In this document: positions 24,843 through 31,848 of the stretch, piece after piece | Position numbering within the stretch: position 1 is the stretch's first letter | Layout: every line of letters begins with the position of its first letter | Assembly: GCA_013298025.1 (NCBI GenBank) | Contig: JAAFJE010000032.1 | Location: 1-43,567, forward strand | From: Cytophagales bacterium | Lineage (GTDB): Bacteria; Bacteroidota; Bacteroidia; Cytophagales; Spirosomataceae | Length of the DNA stretch: 43,567 nt | Direction: 5' to 3' | The notes under the pieces: model-generated | What the model saw: the letters and a program-made list of their open reading frames with translations, nothing else | Databases searched by the model: none | What the model was told of the DNA's origin: nothing | Made by a program: the position numbers and the translations under genes

Positions 24843-25799
24843 TTACTTTTTAAGAATATAATTTGTCCTATCCTTATGAAAATTATCTTTAGTCTTAAAT
24901 ACTATTACTTTCTCATTTTCGAATAAAACAAATTTATCTACAGGCTTGAAAGAGGAGTCTGTAATGCTAAAAAAATTACCACAATAATTTAGTGAAGCTC
25001 TATATTCATTGTTAATAATTGATGTTTTTAATTCATAAAGTTCACAGCTATAGATACTTTCAGTAATGTTATACTTGCCTACTTTATTGATAATCAGCCT
25101 TTTCCTGTTTAATAGATTGATTGCCTCTAACTGTGGTTTACTTTCTTTATAGTTTTTAAAGTAATATAGACTTTCGTTATCAATAGCAAAACTTTCAATA
25201 GCAGAATCAATCATATTTAGCTGATTTTTAATTATATCAAACTCATATAACATGAAATCTATCCATATATATAAGTTGTTTTTTTTTGTAACTATTTTAG
25301 CGTCAACATATTCAACATCTTCTAAGTCAAATTTAGACATAGCTACAATTTTAGAAGTTCTATTAGAAATATTGATACGGACTATCTTAAATACGTTCAA
25401 TTTTCTATCTATTTCGATAGCGTAAACATTTTCCTTTGCTAAGTCCAATGAAATGCCTACTATATCAACAGAATCATTTACTTTATAAAACACTTTATTT
25501 TGTCTATTTGTAATGTCAAATGTAAATAACCTTTTATCATTTATGTATAATAATCTTTTTTCATCAACCACTGCTATTTGGTCATTTCCCAAGTCTTTAG
25601 CTATCAAATAATGACTTTTTGTTTTTAAATCCGTTTGAAATAGTGATGCTGTAGAAGCATCATCTTCATCAGTCCACTGTGATGTTATGAGTCTATCTTG
25701 AATTATACCCATCACATTACCATTAATAGTCTGTGTTTTTTGCGAAAAAGCTTTGGTAAAAAGAGTTGCTAGGAAAAAGGTAATAATTAGTTTTTTCAT
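24843..25799 (-). CDS. Hypothetical exported beta-rich protein
   Basis: A 318-residue protein with a signal peptide (MKKLIITFFLATLFTKAFSQ, cleavage after A17 or S19). The rest is rich in alternating hydrophobic strands with LLYINDKRLFTFDI and YIWIDFMLYEFDI-like repeats, which suggests a beta-propeller. I do not recognise a family. It is AT-rich. Upstream it shares the 13-mer AATACTTTAATTA (minus strand, 25814-25802) with the lipoprotein gene at 26932. Confidence 0.6.
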   Translation of the reverse strand: MKKLIITFFLATLFTKAFSQKTQTINGNVMGIIQDRLITSQWTDEDDASTASLFQTDLKTKSHYLIAKDLGNDQIAVVDEKRLLYINDKRLFTFDITNRQNKVFYKVNDSVDIVGISLDLAKENVYAIEIDRKLNVFKIVRINISNRTSKIVAMSKFDLEDVEYVDAKIVTKKNNLYIWIDFMLYEFDIIKNQLNMIDSAIESFAIDNESLYYFKNYKESKPQLEAINLLNRKRLIINKVGKYNITESIYSCELYELKTSIINNEYRASLNYCGNFFSITDSSFKPVDKFVLFENEKVIVFKTKDNFHKDRTNYILKK

Positions 25800-25952
25800 A
25801 TTAATTAAAGTATTGAAGAACCATGAATGTGATTTTGATTACCCGCTTTCAAAGCTGCTCTTGACAAGCTCTAACATTAGGACTATAGTTTTCACTAACA
25901 CAAGGAGTGGTTTACATTTCTTTTTGGAGTTCATCAGGCTCGCATTTATCAC

Positions 25953-26414
25953 TCATGTAGCAATTCTTTTCTCTGTTACTGTAATTCTGTCTTTAAATAT
26001 TTTTTGGCAAATTTTAGTTGATAGTGTAAACATTAGTCCAAAAAGAAACAATACGATGAATCCAGCAAAAATAAAATCCCATTCTATTTTTCTTTCTACC
26101 TGAAATACATTTATCAAAGCTAATATCCCAGTAAAAAATATTGCAAATACAATACAATTACCTATGCTTAGAATGAAGCTGTTTTCATTTTTTTTGAGAA
26201 TCCTGTTTCCCAACATTAGTTGGTATAAACTTGAAAGTGTCACAATCAGTAAAGTATAAGTTATATAAACAATAGTACTGGTATGACAGCTTTCGCAGTT
26301 GTTCAATTCTGGTTCAGGAAATATTCTGTCAGTTATAAAAAAATACCCAACAGGAAATAATGTAACAATTGTAATTGGTAAAACAGTCTCTAATAAAACT
26401 TTAAATATTTTCAT
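25953..26414 (-). CDS. Hypothetical four-helix membrane protein
   Basis: A 153-residue protein with about four predicted membrane helices (near residues 7-27, 47-67, 82-104 and 112-132). A CESCH motif (40-44) in the loop after helix 1 has the form of a heme c site, but a single CxxCH in such a loop may be chance. No family recognised. A 26-bp sequence shared with the spacer at 26916 lies just upstream of the gene (26446-26471). Confidence 0.55.
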   Translation of the reverse strand: MKIFKVLLETVLPITIVTLFPVGYFFITDRIFPEPELNNCESCHTSTIVYITYTLLIVTLSSLYQLMLGNRILKKNENSFILSIGNCIVFAIFFTGILALINVFQVERKIEWDFIFAGFIVLFLFGLMFTLSTKICQKIFKDRITVTEKRIAT

Positions 26415-26462
26415 TTTATGAGTTTTTTGAAATCACAACTTTGTGGGCAGATGTATTTTTAT

Positions 26463-26872
26463 CAACACGCTAATGTAGAGGCAAACAATTTTAGATTTCG
26501 TAAACAGTTTTCAATGTGTCATTAATTCTCTCTGTAAGTAACTCAACTAACACATCATCCATAAATTCGTAATCGTCTGGAATGTTTAAGATTTTAATGT
26601 CGGGTAATGCTACGTGTCTATAAATATCCCAAATTTTAGCCCTTTGTTTTGTTTCCATAACAAATACTAAGTCAGCCCAGTATAAGTCATTTTCTGAAAT
26701 TTTTCTGTCACTCTTTGGGCTTAATCCTGCTGAACGAACATTAAAGCGATTATCATTTTTAAAGATGTACTCTGCCGTCCTGCTACGTTTTTTATTTCGT
26801 CCACAAACTACCAATATATTTGGTCTTTCTATCATTCGGTTTCTATTGTTTTTATTGGCAAACACTAATTGA
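26463..26872. repeat. 410-bp duplicated unit, copy 1 (phosphatase-like gene)
   Basis: Identical to 27693-28102 except for nine substitutions and no indels. It includes the whole phosphatase-like gene, 28 bases after its stop and 37 bases before its start. The sequences diverge abruptly at both ends. Confidence 0.95.
26491..26835 (-). CDS. Low-molecular-weight protein tyrosine phosphatase-like protein, copy 1
   Basis: A 114-residue protein starting MIERPNILVVCGRNKKRSRT. Cys11-x5-Arg17-Ser18 matches the phosphate-binding loop of low-molecular-weight tyrosine phosphatases and arsenate reductases. WADLVFVMET and a late acidic loop IPDDYEFMD would supply the general acid. It is shorter than standard family members (about 150 residues). 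The frame stays open 48 bp further upstream, but the second copy agrees best with the ATG at 26835. The protein is identical in copy 2. A role in an accessory regulatory or defence setting is possible but not shown. Confidence 0.75.
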   Translation of the reverse strand: MIERPNILVVCGRNKKRSRTAEYIFKNDNRFNVRSAGLSPKSDRKISENDLYWADLVFVMETKQRAKIWDIYRHVALPDIKILNIPDDYEFMDDVLVELLTERINDTLKTVYEI

Positions 26873-26931
26873 CTTAGAGTCATGCCATCAGTTGACTTGA
26901 CGATACTACTGTGTTGGCAGACGTATTTTTA

Positions 26932-27624
26932 TCAACATGCTTGGCGTTCATCAAAACTTGATTTTATTACAAATTCAAGCTTCAAATCTTTATTGAATAA
27001 GAAATAATAATAATAGTCTCCATCTTTTAAAAAATAACCTTTAACAAACTCGATGCCAGTTGATAAAAGAATTGTACCTGCACTTTTATTATCAAATTCT
27101 TCTATTCCACCATCATCTTTTGATTTATCAATAATCTTTAATGTTTTTTTAAAAGTATCCAAAGGCATTTTAAAGTAAATCTGTTTAAAAACAAATAGAC
27201 TATCTTTGTCCTTTAGACTTTGGAAAATTACATATCGAGTTGTTGCTTTAAAGTTGGTTTTACCGCTGTAATCGTCTCCAAGAACAATTACTTTTAAGTT
27301 ATTTTTGGTTTTGTTCCAAAAGCTCAACTGACCAAATGGACATGATGGGTCATCATCAGAAATTGTGCTATCAGGAGCTCCAAGTAAATGCACAAAATAG
27401 TTGACCCTATTTTCTAGTTTTACAGAAAAAATTAATGAATCAAGTTCTCCTAAGAAAATGGCTGAATCTTTTCTTGCGGTTAATGTACTGTTTCGTGACA
27501 AATCTGTTTGCGTTTTTTTATCAGCACTAACAGAGTCTATATTTATATGATTTGTTTCATTTTTGTTCTCGTTTTTACAACCAAAAAATAAAACTATTAA
27601 ACTCAAAGTTGCTATTTGTTTCAT
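26932..27624 (-). CDS. Hypothetical lipoprotein
   Basis: A 230-residue protein with a lipoprotein signal (MKQIATLSLIVLFFGC, Cys16) and a low-complexity Asn/Lys/Asp-rich linker (about 17-50). The remainder has a mixed alpha/beta pattern (LLGAPDSTISDDDPSCPFGQL…) without a recognised family. It lies between the two copies of the phosphatase-like gene, so it may have been carried with the duplication. Confidence 0.6.
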   Translation of the reverse strand: MKQIATLSLIVLFFGCKNENKNETNHINIDSVSADKKTQTDLSRNSTLTARKDSAIFLGELDSLIFSVKLENRVNYFVHLLGAPDSTISDDDPSCPFGQLSFWNKTKNNLKVIVLGDDYSGKTNFKATTRYVIFQSLKDKDSLFVFKQIYFKMPLDTFKKTLKIIDKSKDDGGIEEFDNKSAGTILLSTGIEFVKGYFLKDGDYYYYFLFNKDLKLEFVIKSSFDERQAC

Positions 27625-27692
27625 AGTGTATCTGTTAATAATTAAAGTATTATCTGTAAGATGTCAAGCAGTGTTATCAATATTGTTGCTCA

Positions 27693-28102
27693 CAACACGC
27701 TAATGTAGAGGCAAGCAATTTTAGATTTCGTAAACAGTTTTCAATGTGTCATTAATTCTCTCTGTAAGTAACTCAACTAACACATCATCCATAAATTCGT
27801 AATCGTCTGGAATGTTTAAGATTTTAATGTCGGGTAATGCTACGTGTCTATAAATATCCCAAATTTTTGCCCTTTGTTTTGTTTCCATAACAAACACTAA
27901 GTCAGCCCAGTATAAGTCATTTTCTGAAATTTTTCTATCACTCTTTGGGCTTAATCCTGCTGAACGAACATTGAAGCGATTGTCATTTTTAAAAATGTAT
28001 TCTGCTGTCCTGCTACGTTTTTTATTTCGTCCACAAACTACCAATATATTTGGTCTTTCTATCATTCGGTTTCTATTGTTTTTATTGGCAAACACTAATT
28101 GA
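27693..28102. repeat. 410-bp duplicated unit, copy 2 (phosphatase-like gene)
   Basis: Matches 26463-26872 at 401 of 410 positions. Immediately beyond the unit the flanks carry short inverted versions of each other: CTTAGAGTCATGCCATCA follows copy 1 and TGATGGCATGACTAAG follows copy 2. Confidence 0.95.
27721..28065 (-). CDS. Low-molecular-weight protein tyrosine phosphatase-like protein, copy 2
   Basis: It encodes exactly the same 114 residues as the gene at 26491-26835, although eight nucleotides differ, all at synonymous positions (for example GCT/GCA, GTA/GTG, GAC/GAT, TTT/TTC, ATC/ATT). The active-site loop Cys11-x5-Arg17-Ser18 is preserved. That pattern argues both copies were kept under selection or that the copies came from separate but related sources. 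Confidence 0.75.
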   Translation of the reverse strand: MIERPNILVVCGRNKKRSRTAEYIFKNDNRFNVRSAGLSPKSDRKISENDLYWADLVFVMETKQRAKIWDIYRHVALPDIKILNIPDDYEFMDDVLVELLTERINDTLKTVYEI

Positions 28103-28600
28103 TGGCATGACTAAGTGAAATCTTTGCTACCGTTGTTACGTTAGCATTAATCATATATCCAAAGCTTCCTTGGGTATTTCGCCCCGATGGGGCTTTGTGC
28201 AAAAAAACTATATTTTCCTGCTATTAAGATTTCGTTCCTAACGGAACTATTAAATCATTTCTACTTTTACTACCGAGCGTAGCGGTTTTGTCGGCATCGG
28301 GCAAAACGGCGGAGATTTTGTTTGAATTAATCATGGTATTGTAGAGTTATGAATTTTAAAAATAGATTTTACTAACGCTAGGAGAAGATACATTAATAGG
28401 TTAAACAATGGTTGAAAATCAGTCATTTACCAAGAACGTATTTTATACAAACATATAAAAAAAACACATACAAAGGTTTATTTTTGACTTTTAACGAAAA
28501 ATATTTTTTACACTAAAAGTATTGAGCAGCAAGGGAAAATTGTTGGCTATGGTTAGGATTTTCTTATTTCCATACCTCTTTCGTTCATCTATGCAATACA
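28103..28600. other. Non-coding region with REP-like palindromes
   Basis: No gene is visible. GCCCC-GAT-GGGGC (28181-28193) and GTTCC-TAAC-GGAAC (28234-28247) are short palindromes in a context (…GATTTCGTTCC…) that resembles REP elements dispersed in Bacteroidota genomes. GTTAGCATTAA at 28140-28150 is the inverse of a copy at 24613-24623. Confidence 0.5.
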
Positions 28601-28636
28601 AAAAAATGAGGTCAGACAGTACACACTGCTGACCTC
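28600..28636 (-). terminator. Rho-independent terminator of the hexosaminidase gene
   Basis: GAGGTCAG (28608-28615) pairs with CTGACCTC (28629-28636). CAGT/ACTG extends the stem past a bulged A. On the minus strand the hairpin is followed by A then a run of seven T residues. It lies 24 bp after the hexosaminidase stop. Confidence 0.75.
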
Positions 28637-28659
28637 TATATCAAGAAAATTGGGCGTTT

Positions 28660-30270
28660 CTATTTTAAAAATCCTTTGTAAAAATTCACGTGCAATGCCT
28701 CCAGACGACTGGCGTGGGTTTTCATCCGTTGAAGGAAGTAATCATATTTTTTATTAGCGGGCTGTGTCCAAGCTACTTCTGCCAATGCCGACGCTCTCGG
28801 AAATGCCATGTACTCGGCGTATTCGTTGGTGGCAATGTATTCAGACCAAAGGTTTGCTTGTACGCCAATGATATGTTTTTGTTGGATAGCATCCAATTCT
28901 TTGGGCGTTGGGTCGTAGGAATATACCTTTTCTAAGGTTGTAAATCCGCCGATAGCCAAAGGTTCTGTCTTGGGGTCGGCTTGGTAATGGTCGAAATACA
29001 CAAAGCCACCGGGTGTCATAATGGCATCGTGGTTTTCTTTGGCGGCAGCAATGCCTCCTTCTGTGCCACGCCACGACATAACGGTTGCGTTGGGCGATAA
29101 GCCTCCTTCCAAAATTTCGTCCCAACCAATCATTTTACGACCTTTCGAGGTAATAAATTTATCAATGCGACGAATGAAATAACTTTGCAATTCGTGTTCG
29201 TCTTTCAAGCCATTTTTCTTAATCAACTCCTGACAAAAACGGCTTTCTTTCCATTGTTTTTTAGGGCATTCGTCGCCACCAATATGGATGTACTGGCTTG
29301 GGAATAAGTCCATTACTTCGGTAAGCACATCTTCCAAAAAAGTAAAGGTTGCTTCTCTTGGACAAAGCACATCTTCAAAAACGCCCCAGTCGGTAGCTAC
29401 TTGATAGATTTTGTCTGGATTGCATCCAAACTCAGGATACGCCGCCAACACCGCTTGCGAATGGCCCGGCATTTCGATTTCTGGCACTACTGTCACAAAT
29501 TTCGAGGCAGCATATTTTACCACTTCTTTTACTTCTGCTTGGGTATAAAAACCACCATAAGGCTTGCCATCAAACTTTTTAGAACCAGCACGACCAATGA
29601 CCGTTTCTGAGCGTTGCGATGAAATTTGTGTCAGTTTCGGATATTTCTTGATTTCAATTCTCCAACCTTGGTCTTCTGTTAAATGCCAATGAAAAGTATT
29701 AAGTTTGTGCAAAGCAATCAGGTCGATGTATTTTTTGATAAAATCAACTGAGAAAAAATGGCGACCTACATCCAAATGCAAACCTCTGTAAGCATAACGA
29801 GGAGCATCGCTAATGCTACAAGCTGGGACTGTCCAAGCTATGTTGCTTGAGGTTTCTGCCTTAAAAATTTGGCTAGGAAGCAATTGTAAAAGGCTTTGCA
29901 AAGCGTAAAAAGCACCTTTGCCAGTACTTGCCGTGATAAGAATGCCTTTGCCGTTGACGCTCATACGGTAGGCTTCTTCGGGCAATTGGCTGTCTTGTTT
30001 GAATACAACACTATTATTCGGTTGACCAGAGGCGATAGCACTTTTCAACTGAAAACCAGCCGTAGCTTTGAGTTGAGCAATGAGTAATGCGGCTACATTG
30101 TTAATAGATTCATCCTTGCTTTCTACAAGTACTTTGGTGGTAGGCTTGAAAGTAAAAGTACCTTTTTGGGCAATCAATTCTTGCGGTTGAGGGATAATAT
30201 GATAAGAATTTTGTGCAATAATACCATACTGTGCTACGCAACAGAGCAGGAAAAGCAGGATTTTTTTCAT
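28660..30270 (-). CDS. Beta-N-acetylhexosaminidase (GH20)
   Basis: A 536-residue exported glycoside hydrolase (signal peptide 1-20, ending …GIIAQ). The N-terminal GH20b-like domain begins YHIIPQPQEL. The catalytic barrel carries RGLHLDVGRHFF, NTFHWHLTEDQGWRIEIKKYP and IHIGGDECPKKQW, whose Asp-Glu pair (about residues 330-331) is the catalytic couple of substrate-assisted GH20 enzymes. WSEYI near the C-terminus completes the sugar pocket. It removes terminal GlcNAc or GalNAc from chitin, peptidoglycan or glycan fragments in the periplasm or outside. A TTG two codons upstream is less likely than this ATG. Single gene with its own promoter and terminator. Confidence 0.93.
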   Translation of the reverse strand: MKKILLFLLCCVAQYGIIAQNSYHIIPQPQELIAQKGTFTFKPTTKVLVESKDESINNVAALLIAQLKATAGFQLKSAIASGQPNNSVVFKQDSQLPEEAYRMSVNGKGILITASTGKGAFYALQSLLQLLPSQIFKAETSSNIAWTVPACSISDAPRYAYRGLHLDVGRHFFSVDFIKKYIDLIALHKLNTFHWHLTEDQGWRIEIKKYPKLTQISSQRSETVIGRAGSKKFDGKPYGGFYTQAEVKEVVKYAASKFVTVVPEIEMPGHSQAVLAAYPEFGCNPDKIYQVATDWGVFEDVLCPREATFTFLEDVLTEVMDLFPSQYIHIGGDECPKKQWKESRFCQELIKKNGLKDEHELQSYFIRRIDKFITSKGRKMIGWDEILEGGLSPNATVMSWRGTEGGIAAAKENHDAIMTPGGFVYFDHYQADPKTEPLAIGGFTTLEKVYSYDPTPKELDAIQQKHIIGVQANLWSEYIATNEYAEYMAFPRASALAEVAWTQPANKKYDYFLQRMKTHASRLEALHVNFYKGFLK

Positions 30271-30294
30271 TAGCAATTGGGTTTAATTTTTTTT

Positions 30295-30302
30295 CAAAGG
30301 TA
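30295..30302 (-). promoter_or_regulatory. -7 element of the hexosaminidase promoter
   Basis: The minus strand reads TACCTTTG here, matching TAnnTTTG, and lies 25 bases before the ATG at 30270. No TTTG lies at the proper distance upstream. Confidence 0.4.
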
Positions 30303-30363
30303 GAATAAAAAAAATCAAATCATAATATATTTATTAAGAAATTTTAAAAAATAATATAGTTTA

Positions 30364-30394
30364 TTGTAAAATATTACCGATTAATATAGTTTTG
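30364..30394 (+). promoter_or_regulatory. Promoter of the VanZ-like gene
   Basis: TTG at 30364-30366, a 20-base spacer and TAGTTTTG at 30387-30394. The start of transcription would be near 30401, about 22 bases before the ATG. Confidence 0.4.
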
Positions 30395-30422
30395 TTAAAA
30401 TGTTAAATAAATTTTTTTAAAA

Positions 30423-30785
30423 ATGAATCTTATACATACCATATTAAAGCATCGTTATACCGCTTGGGCTTGTGGCATTTTGATTTTTATATTATGTTCT
30501 ATTCCGAGCAAAGTCATTCCACCAAAGTTAGGGGTATTAGACAAGCAAGAACACTTTATAGCTTTCGGAACATGGTCATTTTTAGTGGTTTATGCCCACA
30601 GAAATGCACTGAAAGCCGTAATTGGAGGAATGATTTTTGGCGTAGCCATTGAATTTTGGCAAGCCATCTTACCCGAATCATTTCATCGGGCATTCGATTG
30701 GTACGATGCTGTAGCCGATAGTCTAGGAGCTGTATTAGGCGTAGGAATTTTTTTACTACTTAAATGGCTGAAAATTGCCAAGTAA
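30423..30785 (+). CDS. VanZ family protein
   Basis: A 120-residue membrane protein with four predicted helices and the VanZ-like signature: an early Pro-containing loop (CSIPSKVIPPKLGVLDKQEHFIAFGTW), the EFWQAILP segment and a late RAFDWYDAVADSLGAVLG block with conserved acidic residues. VanZ-like proteins are small inner-membrane proteins of uncertain function, sometimes linked to antibiotic tolerance. No vancomycin-resistance genes are nearby, so resistance should not be inferred. A bidirectional terminator follows. Confidence 0.85.
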   Translation: MNLIHTILKHRYTAWACGILIFILCSIPSKVIPPKLGVLDKQEHFIAFGTWSFLVVYAHRNALKAVIGGMIFGVAIEFWQAILPESFHRAFDWYDAVADSLGAVLGVGIFLLLKWLKIAK

Positions 30786-30820
30786 TTTTATCGGTAATAT
30801 ATTTCCGTATTTTATTATAA

Positions 30821-30857
30821 AAAAACACCATGAGTAATGCTTGCTCATGGTGTTTTT
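30821..30857. terminator. Bidirectional rho-independent terminator between vanZ-like gene and thrB
   Basis: AAAAACACCATGAG (30821-30834) pairs perfectly with CTCATGGTGTTTTT (30844-30857) around a 9-nt loop. A and T runs at both ends let it work for the convergent VanZ (plus) and thrB (minus) transcripts. Confidence 0.9.
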
Positions 30858-30880
30858 ATGATAACGATTGACTGAAAAGC

Positions 30881-31816
30881 TTATCCTAATACCACAGGAC
30901 CCGCTTGATTGATACCCGAAACATAGCATTCCGAGCCGATACCAACTTTTGCAAAACCATCTTGCATGGCTTTACCTACCCTGTTGGCCGTAAATAAATC
31001 TTTCGACAAAGCAAACATCGAAGGCCCCGAACCAGAGATAGAACAGCCCAAAGCACCATTTTCTAATGCTGCATTTTTCACATCATCAAACTGCGGAATC
31101 AAAATCGAGCGGATTGGTTCGATGATAACATCGACCAAACTTCTCGAAATTAAATCATAGTCGGGCAACATAAACCCAGCTACTAAACCCGCCACATTGC
31201 CCATTTGAGTAATGGTATTTTTTAAAGAAATTTCTCTTTTCAAAATATTCCGTGCGTCTTTGGTATTTACTTCAATATGCGGATGAACAATGGTTGCATA
31301 AAGCTCTTTTGGGGTACGCAATTGAATAATATCTAGCGGGTCATAAGAACGAATGACCACAAAACCTCCCATTAAACTTGGCCCAACGTTGTCGGCATGG
31401 GCAGACCCACAAGCGATAAATTCGCCTTCCATCGCAAAGGGCAATAAATCTTTTTGAGCTAAAGGCTTGCCTAGTAGTTCGTTAGCAGCAAAAACACCTG
31501 CTACCGCCGAAGCCGCCGACGAACCCAAACCAGAGCCGAGTGGCATCAGTTTTTTCAGTTCTAGCTCAAATCCCTGACCCGTTTCTCCAATAGCTTCCAA
31601 AAACTTAATGATGGCAATACCAGCCGTATTTTTCTCTGCTGCCAAAGGCAAACGCCCTTCATCACCTTCAATTTTTAAAATTTTGACACCTTTCGTATCA
31701 GATTTTCGTACTATGATTTCATCGCCAGGGTTATCAACCGCAAAACCGAAAATATCAAAACCACAAGCCACATTAGCCACTGTAGCTGGGGCAAAAACTT
31801 TTATTGAATCGTTCAT
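30881..31816 (-). CDS. thrB: Homoserine kinase
   Basis: A 311-residue GHMP kinase that phosphorylates L-homoserine with ATP in threonine synthesis. The ATP-binding motif PLGSGLGSSAASAVAG lies at about residues 90-105. The N-terminal KVFAPATVANVACGFDIFGFA is typical of homoserine kinases, as are the late block GCSISGSGPSMFAL and the HADNVGP segment. It is the downstream gene of a thrA-thrB operon that is now interrupted by about 5 kb of accessory genes. Its first 40 bases recur as degraded copies in two scars further upstream. No thrC follows within the window; a terminator does. Confidence 0.95.
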   Translation of the reverse strand: MNDSIKVFAPATVANVACGFDIFGFAVDNPGDEIIVRKSDTKGVKILKIEGDEGRLPLAAEKNTAGIAIIKFLEAIGETGQGFELELKKLMPLGSGLGSSAASAVAGVFAANELLGKPLAQKDLLPFAMEGEFIACGSAHADNVGPSLMGGFVVIRSYDPLDIIQLRTPKELYATIVHPHIEVNTKDARNILKREISLKNTITQMGNVAGLVAGFMLPDYDLISRSLVDVIIEPIRSILIPQFDDVKNAALENGALGCSISGSGPSMFALSKDLFTANRVGKAMQDGFAKVGIGSECYVSGINQAGPVVLG

Positions 31817-31848
31817 TAATTATGAATGAAAAAAAGCCTATTTCCTAG

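Noticed and set aside
30423-30785. Glycopeptide resistance locus from the VanZ-like gene
   Set aside because: VanZ-like proteins are common and there is no vanA/H/X or regulator nearby.
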